Shown piece after piece: positions 1 to 9,159 of a stretch of 63,763 nucleotides of DNA; position 1 is the first letter of the stretch, and every line of letters starts with the position of its first letter. The stretch covers positions 308,517 through 372,279 of the forward strand of contig JAENZI010000002.1 of the NCBI GenBank assembly GCA_016841365.1, written 5' to 3'. The position numbers and the translations under genes were made by a program. The notes beneath the pieces are model-generated. The model saw nothing but the letters and a program-made list of their open reading frames with translations, was not told where the DNA came from and ran no database searches. This stretch comes from Anaerolineaceae bacterium (GTDB taxonomy: Bacteria > Chloroflexota > Anaerolineae > Anaerolineales > Anaerolineaceae).

Positions 1-2
1 GG

Positions 3-941
3 TCACAGCAGGCTTACCTGAAGGCATCCAACGCTGAAGCAGACGATCGTTTTGGAAATTCTGTCGCCATCTCAGGGGACACAATTGTGGTTGGAGCCGA
101 ATATGAGGACGGGGATGGCAGTGATGAAGGGATTAATGGCGCAATAAACGCTGGTGCAGCCTATGTGTTTGTGCGCAGCGGAACTGCCTGGTCACAGGAG
201 GCCTACCTGAAGGCATCCAATGCCGAGGCAGTTGATACTTTAGGATATTCAGTCAGTGTCTCAGGGGACACGGTTGTGGTTGGAGCTGTGTATGAGGATG
301 GTGACGGCAGTGACGAGGGAAATAACAGCGCAAGCGGTGCTGGTGCAGCTTATGTGTTTGTGCGCAACGAAACCGCCTGGTCACAGCAGGCTTACCTGAA
401 GGCATCCAACGCTGAAGCAAGTGATTATTTTGGCAGATCCGTTGCCATCTCAGATAATACGGTTGTCGTTGGCGCTTTTTGCGAGGATGGTGACGGCAGT
501 GACGAGGGAAATAACGGCGCAAGCGGTTCTGGTGCAGCTTATGTGTTTGTACGCAGCGGTACCGCCTGGTCACAGCAGGCTTACCTGAAGGCATCCAACG
601 CTGAAGCATTTGATTATTTTGGCCATTCTGTCGCCATCTCAGGGGACACGGTTGTGGTAGCAGCTTATGGCGAGGATGGTGACGGCAGTGATGAGGGAGA
701 TAACAGCGCAGATCACGCTGGTGCAGCCTATGTGTTTGTGCGCAGCGGGATCGCCTGGTCACAGCAGGCTTATCTGAAGGCGTCCAATGCCGAAACATGG
801 GATCTTTTCGGTAATTCAGTCGCCATCTCAGGTGAGACGGTTTTGGTTGGATCTCATTTTGAGGCTGGGAATGGCAGTGACGAGGGAGATAACAGCGCTG
901 GTAATGCTGGAGCGGCTTATGTGTTTGTTAAGCGTGGCCCC
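3..941 (+). repeat. 189-bp in-frame tandem repeat (5 units)
   Basis: Five direct units start at 3, 192, 381, 570 and 759 with identical 189-bp spacing. They are highly similar at DNA level, for example in the stretch encoding the SQQAYLKASNAEA-like segment. The repeats are coding and correspond to propeller blades. The last unit runs into the unique C-terminal tail. Confidence 0.9.
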
Positions 942-971
942 GTTTACTATCTACCGCTCTTTGTGTGGTAA
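3..971 (+). CDS. FG-GAP repeat protein, 3' part (5' end outside window)
   Basis: The frame is open from the first complete codon at position 3, so the gene begins upstream of the window; the GTG at 87 is internal. The visible 322 residues are five repeats with a period of exactly 63 residues (189 bp; the SQQAYLKASNAEA-type unit begins at 3, 192, 381, 570 and 759). Each repeat holds an FGxSVAIS strand, an EDGDGSDEG loop that resembles the calcium-binding loop of FG-GAP repeats, and a GAAYVFVR strand. The FG-GAP family folds as beta-propellers, usually seven blades, so about two blades would lie upstream. The protein ends VYYLPLFVW, a tail also seen on the two other large secreted proteins here. 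Secretion is inferred from this similarity because the N-terminus is not visible. Substrate and role are unknown. Confidence 0.85.
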   Translation, partial: SQQAYLKASNAEADDRFGNSVAISGDTIVVGAEYEDGDGSDEGINGAINAGAAYVFVRSGTAWSQEAYLKASNAEAVDTLGYSVSVSGDTVVVGAVYEDGDGSDEGNNSASGAGAAYVFVRNETAWSQQAYLKASNAEASDYFGRSVAISDNTVVVGAFCEDGDGSDEGNNGASGSGAAYVFVRSGTAWSQQAYLKASNAEAFDYFGHSVAISGDTVVVAAYGEDGDGSDEGDNSADHAGAAYVFVRSGIAWSQQAYLKASNAETWDLFGNSVAISGETVLVGSHFEAGNGSDEGDNSAGNAGAAYVFVKRGPVYYLPLFVW

Positions 972-1224
972 ATTGGCAGACCGGCGAAAATTTGAAAAAT
1001 ACGTTAGCGTAAACAGAGAATGTGGTTCACACAATGTCATCTGGGCTGTAAAGGCTTGCTCTGGTTCTGTTTGTGAATAAGATTTTATTCTTTCAGGCAT
1101 TTCATTGGTTTGGGTCATCAACGAGAATTTATTATTATATAATGGTTGATGAATTTACAAAAATTCCGATAAAGACAAATTAATCACTGAGAGACAGTAC
1201 GAATTCTACAAAGGAGCTAAAGAG
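972..1224. other. Intergenic region with possible -10 box
   Basis: This stretch between the FG-GAP gene and the DUF3592 gene contains no supported ORF. A TATAAT hexamer lies at 1138-1143, about 80 nt before the next start codon, and could be a -10 box. No convincing -35 or terminator hairpin is visible. Confidence 0.35.
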
Positions 1225-1725
1225 ATGAATATCCTGTGGGTGATGGTGTTGGTTGCTGCTTTGGCAATCCTGTTTTTCGGCATTGGAGTTGTGCTGATCT
1301 TGATCAATCAAAGAAATCAGCGTAAGGCTAATGATAGCCAGCAATGGCCTGAATCAAAGGGCACTGTGGATAGGTCGCAAGTGCAAGTGCAGGATGATGT
1401 TTTTAGCAGTGATGAGCAGAGCGCCAGCCAGCCGATGTATTCTGCTGATGTTGCGTATTCATACCAGGTAAAGGATATGATTTACACATCTGACCGGATT
1501 TCCTTTGGCGGGAAATCATCCTACTCTAACCGATTGCGGGCAGAGGAAATTGTAGATCGTTACCCGGAGGGCTCTGAAGTCACCGTGTATTTTGATCCTG
1601 CCAAACCCCAAGAGGCTGTGTTGGAAAGGACATCCAAAGGCTCAAGGGTATTCCTGGGGGCTGGGATAAGCTTCATCGCTGTTGGCGTGATCATATTGAT
1701 CGTTGCTCTGATCATCATACTTTAG
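1225..1725 (+). CDS. DUF3592-like membrane protein
   Basis: 166 residues with one hydrophobic helix at each end (about residues 4-27 and 142-166). A soluble domain between them contains YSADVAYSYQVKDMIYTSDRISFG and a YPEGSEVTVYFDPAKPQEAVLE segment (quoted with gaps in function, not as a motif). This layout, with the VxVYFDPxxPxxAVLE ending, is typical of the DUF3592 family, whose function is unknown. The start is supported by AAAGGAG about 9 nt before the ATG. It stands alone between the FG-GAP gene and the oxidoreductase gene. The family assignment is from memory of the pattern. Confidence 0.75.
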   Translation: MNILWVMVLVAALAILFFGIGVVLILINQRNQRKANDSQQWPESKGTVDRSQVQVQDDVFSSDEQSASQPMYSADVAYSYQVKDMIYTSDRISFGGKSSYSNRLRAEEIVDRYPEGSEVTVYFDPAKPQEAVLERTSKGSRVFLGAGISFIAVGVIILIVALIIIL

Positions 1726-1955
1726 TAGGCCAGGGGGAAGAGGGGATTTGTAGAGATCATCACTCAATGATTGATGAATCTTTTCCGCTTTTACACCATA
1801 AAAGAAGATAAAATTGTGGTTTAATTGAAGCAACCTTTGCGCGCAAGTTAACCGGGCGTAGGGTCAATACATTATGATTATGGTCGGATGTTCAACAAGA
1901 TGAAATGAGGGATAAAGAATCTTGTGGTTGCGCAGTAACAAATGAGAGGAAAAAC

Positions 1956-2987
1956 ATGAAACCTTATAGGGTTGGCATTATTGGCGCAGGGATGTATGGC
2001 AAGGTGCTTGGACGCTGTTTGAACCAGGATGGGCGCGCACAGATTGTGTGGGTCAACAGCGCCAGCGAAGCGACCACGAAGACTGCTGCGGAGGAATTGA
2101 ACGCCGCCAAATGGACGCTGGATTATCGCGACGTGCTGGCTGACCCGCAGGTAGACGCGGTCATCATTGCGACACCGCCCTTCTTGCATGCGGAGCATTT
2201 TGAGGCAGCCATTAAAGCAGGGAAACACGTTCTGCTCGAAAAACCCCTGGCAGAGTCGCTTGAAAGTGTTGAGAAAATTGTTGAGACAGCAAAGCAGGCG
2301 GAGGGACTGGTTGTGCTGGAGGCTTCTGCCCGGCATACCCGCCTGACCCGCAAGTTCAAACTGATCAAAGGGATGATCGATAACGGTTTGCTCGGGGAAA
2401 TTTATCATATCCATCATAACCACCTCATTCGCACAACTTTCATCGAATGGAATCCTAAAGGGTCCTGGGCGATGAATAAAGACCTGGCAGGTGGGGGTCC
2501 GTTTGTGGACTGGGGCGTGTATGATCTTTCCTTCCATCTTGGCTTGCTGGATGATAAACCCGAATTGATCTCTGTGCAAAGCATCACCCGCAATGATTTG
2601 CGTGACGTGAGTCACCTGGTCGAATTCAGTGATGTGGAGCAGCATGGCGCTGCCTGGCTGAAGTTCAGCGGCGGCCTGACTTATTATTATGAACGCGGGG
2701 CGGGCGTGCACGGCGAGACGAACAACGAAACACGCCTGTATGGCACAAAGGGCGGATTGAGATTTCAATTCACCAGTTGGGACAGTGACGAGATCGAATT
2801 CTTTTATGACGAGGGGGGACAGCCAGAAAAGGAGATGATTTTGGTGGACAACAAGGATGCTGAAGATGACAGTATGGCTATCGTCCGCCACTTTTTGGAT
2901 TGTTTGGAGGGCAATACGCAGCCCTTGATGACGGTTGAAACCGCTGCAAAACACATGCGCATCTTGTTTAAGATATTGTATGGATAG
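1956..2987 (+). CDS. Gfo/Idh/MocA family oxidoreductase
   Basis: 343 residues. The N-terminus MKPYRVGIIGAGMYG is the Rossmann NAD(P)-binding start of the family. The EKPLAES segment near residue 95 is the family's conserved EKP motif. The C-terminal half is the alpha/beta substrate-binding domain. I chose the ATG at 1956, not the in-frame ATG at 1905, because GAGAGG lies just upstream and the protein then starts directly with the first beta strand. The enzymes of this family oxidise or reduce sugars, inositols or related compounds; the substrate here cannot be told. No sugar operon surrounds it. A long antisense ORF across it is a shadow. Confidence 0.9.
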   Translation: MKPYRVGIIGAGMYGKVLGRCLNQDGRAQIVWVNSASEATTKTAAEELNAAKWTLDYRDVLADPQVDAVIIATPPFLHAEHFEAAIKAGKHVLLEKPLAESLESVEKIVETAKQAEGLVVLEASARHTRLTRKFKLIKGMIDNGLLGEIYHIHHNHLIRTTFIEWNPKGSWAMNKDLAGGGPFVDWGVYDLSFHLGLLDDKPELISVQSITRNDLRDVSHLVEFSDVEQHGAAWLKFSGGLTYYYERGAGVHGETNNETRLYGTKGGLRFQFTSWDSDEIEFFYDEGGQPEKEMILVDNKDAEDDSMAIVRHFLDCLEGNTQPLMTVETAAKHMRILFKILYG

Positions 2988-3349
2988 CTGTCCGAATATT
3001 TGGGGATATATGTGTGATGTTAGGAAATAAGTCAACGACACCAGTAACGTTCTCACAAAATTAATGTATAATTGGCACGCAGGATGTGTACCTGATCAAG
3101 AAACTGGTTTGAATTTAGGTTGTCGCACGCAAAACCTGTTCAACCTGGTGTTGTTACATCTTCAAGTTAGCAGATCAGGCTGAGACCTGGTCTTGACTTC
3201 GATGAACCATCAAATGAAAGCGTAGGTCTTATTTTACTGAACATATATTTTGTTCTTGTGAGGCTTTCGTAAAACAACGAGGAGGTGGCGATACAGAATA
3301 TTCCCCCAACATTTTTAACTTTCAAATCATTTATCCAGGAGAATGCGTT
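2988..3349. promoter_or_regulatory. Putative promoter and long leader of the subtilase gene
   Basis: A TATAAT box directly preceded by TG lies at 3067-3072; a start point shortly downstream would give a leader of roughly 270 nt before the ATG at 3350. The leader contains an imperfect hairpin (GATCAGG at 3173-3179 with CCTGGTC at 3186-3192). I do not recognise a known riboswitch. AGGAG before the ATG serves as the ribosome binding site. Confidence 0.35.
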
Positions 3350-6300
3350 ATGAAAAAGATGTTGTTAAGACTATTTAGTTTATTATTGTTGGCAAGTTTC
3401 ATGGTATCTCCCGCAATTGCACAATCCGATGATCGTGATCCGCGGATCAAGGGGTTGGGAGACCCTGAACCGATGCAAGCTAAGATCTTGGGCAGCACCC
3501 AACGGGTGGATAGCTACATCATCCAGCTGGAAGATGCCTCATTGATCACCTATCGCGGCGATATACCAGGATTTCCTGCGACAAGCCCGGCGGTCACAGA
3601 TGGTGACGTGGATGTTAAGAGCGATGCAAGCATTAATTATCTGAAGTATCTCAAGGGAAAACAGGATGCTTTTATTGCTCTGGCAGAGACCGTCGTTAGC
3701 CGCAGCCTTGAAGTCACCCATCGTTATGATGTGGTGTTGAACGGCTTTACCGCCAAGATGTCTGCCGAAGAAGCAGCAAGGCTGGCTGACCTCGATGGTG
3801 TGCGAGCGGTTTACGCCAATGAAATCTGGGAGCTTTCAACAGATGTGAGCCCAGAGTTCATCGGTGCAACATCACTTTGGGAGGATACGGCAAGCACGCC
3901 CAGCACACTGGCAACACAAGGTGAAGGTATGCTGGTGGGTATCCTTGATACCGGCATCAACATGGATCATCCTTCATTTGCGGATGTCGGCGATGACGGT
4001 TATGATCACACCAACCCCTTTGACGCAGGCGTCTATAAAGGGTTATGTGCGTCAGAACCAACAAACTTCATTTGTAACGACAAGCTGGTGGGCGTTTATG
4101 CCTATACTCAGGCAGATGAAACACTATATGGTGAAGATGCTCATGCCCATGGTTCGCACACAGCCTCCACGGCTGCAGGCAATGTTTTGATCGATGTGGA
4201 TTTCAATGGTATGCCTGTGACCATCTCCGGTATGGCGCCGCACGCCAATATTATTGCGTATGATGTGTGTCACGCGAGTGGCTGCCCCAATGCTTATTCG
4301 GTGGATGCGGTTGAACAGGCGGTCCTGGACGGTGTGGATGTGTTGAATTACTCCATCGGACCCAACAGCCCGGTTAACCCCTACGAAAACGCGGTTGAAA
4401 TGGCGATGCTTGAGGCGATCGACGCGGGCATTCTGACATCAACCTCAGCAGGTAATGATGGGCCAGACCCCAGCACGGTCTATAAAGCCCCTGCATGGAA
4501 CTTGAATGTGGCTAACGTGACCCATGGACGTATTTTCGGGCATCCGGTCACCGTTCAGGAACCCGGTGGACCTCTCTCGTTATACTCGGCAGTTGCCCTG
4601 CCGGGTGTGGGACCAGATTTTACAACCGATTTGGTCAATCAACCGATCCGCTGGGCGGGTGGTGATGTCCCTGCCAATTACACGGGTTGTGCCGAATTCA
4701 GTACAGACTATTTTGCTGGCGCAATTGCATTGATCTCTCGCGGCACCTGTGCTTTTGAGGATAAAGTCAATAACGCCGCAACTGCTGGTGCAGTGGGCGT
4801 GCTGGTTTATAACAACGCTGGCGGCCCGCCGATCGTCATGGGTGGGTTAGAGACGACGACCATTCCTGCAGCGATGCTTGACAAAGAGGATGGCGATGCA
4901 ATCGTCGCTTTGATGTCTGGTTCACTGTTAACCTCAATTGGCAGTGATACTGTGCGTGCGGTTAAAGCGATCTGGGGTGATGTGGTTGCCACAGGCAGCT
5001 CACGGGGCCCTTATGAACTTTTAGATATCCTGACACCCGATGTTGGCGCCCCTGGCACGAACGTTCTGGCAGCCTATAACACACCTGGCGCCACGGCGCC
5101 TTTCGGTGGCGTTGGCACGGATGCAGAGATTAACCTGATGTCCGGCACTTCCATGGCAAGCCCGCATGGGGCTGGCTCAGCACTGTTGCTGATGGACCTC
5201 TTCCCGGATTGGACACCGATGGAGGTCAAGTCGGCGATCATGATGTCGGCTTACAATGACACAGCGCTTAAGGACGATGGCCTCACACCTGCTGACCCGT
5301 TTGATATCGGCAATGGTCGCATTGATCTGACAAAAGCTGCCCTGATCGGGTTGGTGATGGATGAAACTTCCGCCAACTTTGCAAATGCTAACCCTGCAGA
5401 TGGCGGCGATGTCAAGGACTTAAACATCCCCTCCTATCAGAATCGGCAGTGTGTGGGCGAGTGTTCCTTCAGCCGCACGGTGAAAAACGTGGCTGATGTG
5501 GCAACCACATACAATGTGACGGTGGATGGCCCACTGGGTATGGTTGTTACGCCCACACCAGCCAGCTTCACATTAGACCCAGGTGCGACGGAGATCATTC
5601 TATTCGAAATCGATGTGACAGCCGCCGAAATCGGCACATGGCAATTTGCTTACGTCAATTTTGAGACCACGAACGCCTTCACCACTTTTGAACCGATCAC
5701 CAATGCCCGTTTCCCCCTGGCTGTTTTGCCAGATGCTGGCAATATGCCTTCACTGGTTGAAAAAGATGTCTATCGGGATGCAGGCGGTGTGGTCATTGAA
5801 GATTTGTATTCTATCGAAATCACCGAACTGACGGTAGAAACCGCTGGCCTGACAGAAGCCGAACTGTTTGAATTTGAATTGACTGGTGATCCGTACAGTG
5901 ACGATCCCTTTGATAACCTTGATGATGTTTGGTACACCACATTTACCATTCCTGCTAACACAAAACGGGTCGTGATGGAAATTTTAGAGACAACAGCCAG
6001 CGACCTAGACCTGTGGTTTGGAACAGGCACAACCCCTTCGGATGCAACGTTAAAGGATTACTCTGCAACCGGTGAAACGCTTGAATACATCAGCTGGGTG
6101 GACCCGACTCCAGATGACTACTGGGTGCTGGTGCAGAACTGGGGTGGTGATACGACTCCGGATGATGTTGCCCTGGCTCTCGGTTTGGTGCCTGATGCAG
6201 GTCCGAAAAAATTTGATGTCAGTGGACCTTCGGTTGTTCCACCATTAGAATTATTTAACCTTGAACTTACCTGGGACATCGACGAGATGGAACCCCTTTC

Positions 6301-8011
6301 GGCATGGTACGGCTGGTTCAGTGTGGGCTCTGATGCGCTCAACCCGGGCAATATCGGTGAAACCGAACTGAATGTTTACCGCCCATATGATGATGTGGTC
6401 AAAGAGGTCAGCGCTGATCAGACCGAGAACGAGGATGTGGTGACCTATACCATTACCATTGCACCGAACCGAACGGATTCTGACCTGTATTACACCCTCG
6501 AAGATGTTCTGCCGGATGGCGTAACCTTTGTGCCGGGCAGCCTTGAAACGGTTGGCTCGGCGGTGATGGCGACCTATGATGATGTGTCGAATGCCATCCT
6601 GTGGGAAGGTACGGTGCCGAAGGTAGTGTTCACCTATATCCCATCCACACCCGAAACGAACCCCTATTATTGTGACACACCCTTTGGTGGTGGGTTCCTG
6701 GATCTGAAATTACTGGGTGTTATGCCATTAGCAGGCCTTGCTGGCGACTCCTTGTATTGGAACTTCGCGACCCTTGGTGCAGGCCAGGAGTATTATGGTA
6801 AGAAAATTTCTGGCACACCGACTTTCACAACGGATGGCTACTTCTATATGGGGCCATTAACAGAATGGTGGGGTTGGAACCCTCAGCAATTCCCGGATCC
6901 GATTGTGCCGAATAACATTGTCGCGCCGTGGATGTATGACCTGGAAGTTTTCTATGAGGCTGGCTCGAAAGGCGTTGGCGCGGCATCATGGGGCGGCGGG
7001 GTGCTGTGGGCGATCCAGTTTGATGATGTCATTGAGTGGAATTACCCAGATGCTGTGATGGATTTCCAGGTCTGGTCATGGCGGGATCTTGACCCTGCTG
7101 AAGGTTGGCCGGATATGGTGTTTGCCTATGATAACGTCAGCGATGATTGGATGCCATGGGGTTCCATCGGGATGGAAAACGAGGACGGTACGGTTGGGAC
7201 AGATTTTGCCTTTGAGAATTACATCCCATCCTCAGGCGATATCATCTGCTTAGACTACGCAGAAACAAACGCAAACCCGGTCGTGATCACGTTTGACGCG
7301 GTGGTGGAAACCACTGAAGAAAAATTGATCACCAACACGGTAGACCATCTAGCGGATGGATTTGGGATGCTGGAAGAACAGGCATCAGCCGAATTCACCA
7401 ACACGCCTCAGATCAAACCGATTGCGGATCCTCAGGACCTGACCACGGAAGAAGAAACACCGCTGGATATCACCCTGACAGGCTCATGGCTGGAACCTGG
7501 CCCAGAAACCTGGGAGATAGTCACCGAGCCGATGTATGGTACGCTCAGCGGCACACTGCCGAACCTGGTTTACACACCCGATGATGATTTCTATGGAGAT
7601 GATTCCTTCACCTTCCTCGTCAATGACGGGATTGAGGATTCGGACCCGGCGACGATCACAATTGAGGTGACCAATATCAACGATCCGACGCTGGCAGAGG
7701 ACGACTTCTATACGATCGATCTAAACACCGTCCTTGACGTGCCGGCACCGGGCGTGATGGCAAACGATTTTGACGCCGACCCGACCGATGATGTGTTCGT
7801 TGAGTTGAGCGAAGGCCCGATGAACGGCGATCTGGTTTTGAATGCCGATGGCTCCTTCACCTATACACCGGATGCAGATTTCTCTGGCAGTGACAGCTTT
7901 ACCTACGTCCTGCTGGGGATCCCAGAACGGTCAGAATTCTCAGATGTGGCGACAGTACATATTACCGTCACACCTGCGTTGAAGCTCTTTATGCCGATTT
8001 TTGGCTGGTAA
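3350..8011 (+). CDS. Secreted subtilisin-like serine protease (S8) with PA and cadherin-like domains
   Basis: 1553 residues, exported. The signal peptide is about residues 1-25, ending AIAQS. An I9-type propeptide follows (to about 165). The S8 catalytic domain has Asp200 (GILDTGI), His267 (HGSHTA) and Ser601 (GTSMASPHG). A PA domain is inserted at about 410-530, as in the lactocepin/cucumisin type of subtilase. After the catalytic core come a Fn3-like segment, a DUF11-like domain with VVTYTITIAPN (about 1030-1110), an uncharacterised region, and two cadherin-like/Big-type domains (about 1360-1540). The protein ends KLFMPIFGW. All three catalytic residues are present, so it should be active. 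It probably degrades extracellular protein. A strong terminator follows, so it is likely a single-gene unit. Confidence 0.95.
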   Translation: MKKMLLRLFSLLLLASFMVSPAIAQSDDRDPRIKGLGDPEPMQAKILGSTQRVDSYIIQLEDASLITYRGDIPGFPATSPAVTDGDVDVKSDASINYLKYLKGKQDAFIALAETVVSRSLEVTHRYDVVLNGFTAKMSAEEAARLADLDGVRAVYANEIWELSTDVSPEFIGATSLWEDTASTPSTLATQGEGMLVGILDTGINMDHPSFADVGDDGYDHTNPFDAGVYKGLCASEPTNFICNDKLVGVYAYTQADETLYGEDAHAHGSHTASTAAGNVLIDVDFNGMPVTISGMAPHANIIAYDVCHASGCPNAYSVDAVEQAVLDGVDVLNYSIGPNSPVNPYENAVEMAMLEAIDAGILTSTSAGNDGPDPSTVYKAPAWNLNVANVTHGRIFGHPVTVQEPGGPLSLYSAVALPGVGPDFTTDLVNQPIRWAGGDVPANYTGCAEFSTDYFAGAIALISRGTCAFEDKVNNAATAGAVGVLVYNNAGGPPIVMGGLETTTIPAAMLDKEDGDAIVALMSGSLLTSIGSDTVRAVKAIWGDVVATGSSRGPYELLDILTPDVGAPGTNVLAAYNTPGATAPFGGVGTDAEINLMSGTSMASPHGAGSALLLMDLFPDWTPMEVKSAIMMSAYNDTALKDDGLTPADPFDIGNGRIDLTKAALIGLVMDETSANFANANPADGGDVKDLNIPSYQNRQCVGECSFSRTVKNVADVATTYNVTVDGPLGMVVTPTPASFTLDPGATEIILFEIDVTAAEIGTWQFAYVNFETTNAFTTFEPITNARFPLAVLPDAGNMPSLVEKDVYRDAGGVVIEDLYSIEITELTVETAGLTEAELFEFELTGDPYSDDPFDNLDDVWYTTFTIPANTKRVVMEILETTASDLDLWFGTGTTPSDATLKDYSATGETLEYISWVDPTPDDYWVLVQNWGGDTTPDDVALALGLVPDAGPKKFDVSGPSVVPPLELFNLELTWDIDEMEPLSAWYGWFSVGSDALNPGNIGETELNVYRPYDDVVKEVSADQTENEDVVTYTITIAPNRTDSDLYYTLEDVLPDGVTFVPGSLETVGSAVMATYDDVSNAILWEGTVPKVVFTYIPSTPETNPYYCDTPFGGGFLDLKLLGVMPLAGLAGDSLYWNFATLGAGQEYYGKKISGTPTFTTDGYFYMGPLTEWWGWNPQQFPDPIVPNNIVAPWMYDLEVFYEAGSKGVGAASWGGGVLWAIQFDDVIEWNYPDAVMDFQVWSWRDLDPAEGWPDMVFAYDNVSDDWMPWGSIGMENEDGTVGTDFAFENYIPSSGDIICLDYAETNANPVVITFDAVVETTEEKLITNTVDHLADGFGMLEEQASAEFTNTPQIKPIADPQDLTTEEETPLDITLTGSWLEPGPETWEIVTEPMYGTLSGTLPNLVYTPDDDFYGDDSFTFLVNDGIEDSDPATITIEVTNINDPTLAEDDFYTIDLNTVLDVPAPGVMANDFDADPTDDVFVELSEGPMNGDLVLNADGSFTYTPDADFSGSDSFTYVLLGIPERSEFSDVATVHITVTPALKLFMPIFGW

Positions 8012-8033
8012 AACCTGACCAAACGATCAATAC

Positions 8034-8060
8034 AAGAGGCTGCCAATTTGGCAGCCTCTT
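8034..8060 (+). terminator. Rho-independent terminator after the subtilase
   Basis: AAGAGGCTGCCA pairs with TGGCAGCCTCTT (12-bp stem, 3-nt loop), followed by a T-rich tract (TGCGTTTTGTTTTC). It lies 23 nt after the stop codon. Confidence 0.85.
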
Positions 8061-8169
8061 TGCGTTTTGTTTTCTAAGATTGTACGATTTGGCTATCTAA
8101 ATCTAATTTTGCTATATAATTAAATTAGTTTAATACCAGGTGGTTTTTATTTGAACAGATGAGGAAAAA

Positions 8170-9069
8170 ATGAGCATTCAGATTATAACCGACAGCACCA
8201 GCGATATCCCATCCGCATTATTAAAAAATCTTCCAATCACTGTGGTGCCGCTGTATATCACATTAAATGGGCAGAGTTACCAGGATAATATCGATCTATC
8301 GCGTGAAACTTTTTATACCCAATTGCCGGAATCTGATCCCTATCCGACTACTGCGACGCCGTCTCCCGCGCAATTTAGAGAAGCCTTCGAGAAGGCTGCC
8401 GACGATGGGGCTACAGCCATCTTCTCGATACATATTTCAGAAACCCTATCGGCAACCTTTAAATCTGCCCAATCTGCAGCCAGTGAATTTGTGCGGGTAC
8501 CAATCCATGTGATTGACTCAGGTAACCTCTCGATGGCTGAAGGTTTGGTGGTGATTGCCGCAGCCCGCGCAGCCAGAGAAGGTAAGTCTGAAGAAGAGAT
8601 TCTGGCGCTGATTGAGGACACCATCCCGCGCACGCATGCCTATGCTAAATTGGACACAATCGACTACCTTCTAAAAGGCGGGCGGATGAGTTCCATTCAA
8701 CACAGCATCGTCAGCATTTTAGGGATCAAGCCCATTTTAAAGATGAACAATCACGTCTCTAAAATGGAAATCGCCCGAACAAAGAGCAAGGCGTTTCAAC
8801 GGGTGCAAAATACAGCTGTCGAAGCGATCCCCTGCGCAGAGCTTTTTGGGATTACCCATGCGAATGTGCCTGAGCAGGTGGAAGAGCTGATTCGATTACT
8901 CAAAGAACAATTCCCGGACATGCCTGAACCACTGGTTTCAGAAGTAACACCTGCATTAGGGGTGCATGTCGGGCCTGGCGCGCTGTGCGTGAATTGGATC
9001 GAGAGCTGTGAACATTTTAAAGCCCAACAGACGAAGAGTGTCTGGCAGTGGATCTCGGATAAGATTTAG
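8170..9069 (+). CDS. DegV family fatty-acid-binding protein (1 of 3)
   Basis: 299 residues. It starts MSIQIITDSTSDIP, the DegV opening motif, and has ISETLSATF (equivalent to the SSxxSGTY lipid-binding segment) and LLKGGRMSS (the conserved GGR motif). DegV proteins known as FakB bind a fatty acid and present it to the kinase FakA for acyl-phosphate formation. No FakA/DAK2 gene is present in this window. GAGGAAAAA precedes the ATG. A TATAAT at 8115-8120 may be its -10 box, without a clear -35. The gene is far from the DegV pair at 45-47 kb, and the three proteins are divergent, so different lipid preference is plausible but unproven. Confidence 0.92.
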   Translation: MSIQIITDSTSDIPSALLKNLPITVVPLYITLNGQSYQDNIDLSRETFYTQLPESDPYPTTATPSPAQFREAFEKAADDGATAIFSIHISETLSATFKSAQSAASEFVRVPIHVIDSGNLSMAEGLVVIAAARAAREGKSEEEILALIEDTIPRTHAYAKLDTIDYLLKGGRMSSIQHSIVSILGIKPILKMNNHVSKMEIARTKSKAFQRVQNTAVEAIPCAELFGITHANVPEQVEELIRLLKEQFPDMPEPLVSEVTPALGVHVGPGALCVNWIESCEHFKAQQTKSVWQWISDKI

Positions 9070-9159
9070 TCTGCTGATAATGGTGAATGGTCAAAAGGAT
9101 TGATGTATAACGATTATTTTCAAGGTTAGAAATCTATTTTGATTTTGTTGAGGTGACAT

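Noticed and set aside
253-798. 181-residue minus-strand ORF in the FG-GAP repeats
   Set aside because: It is antisense to the repeats, its own repeats only mirror the 189-bp period, and its composition (Arg, His, Gln) is unnatural.
3-941. Repeat array considered as CRISPR
   Set aside because: The units are 189 bp, contiguous and coding; there are no short repeats with unique spacers.
787-1080. 97-residue ORF overlapping the end of the FG-GAP gene
   Set aside because: Out-of-frame overlap, no ribosome binding site and no family match.
1878-3056. 392-residue ORF on the minus strand opposite the Gfo/Idh/MocA gene
   Set aside because: The plus-strand protein has clear family motifs; the antisense reading has no recognisable domain and is a codon-bias shadow.
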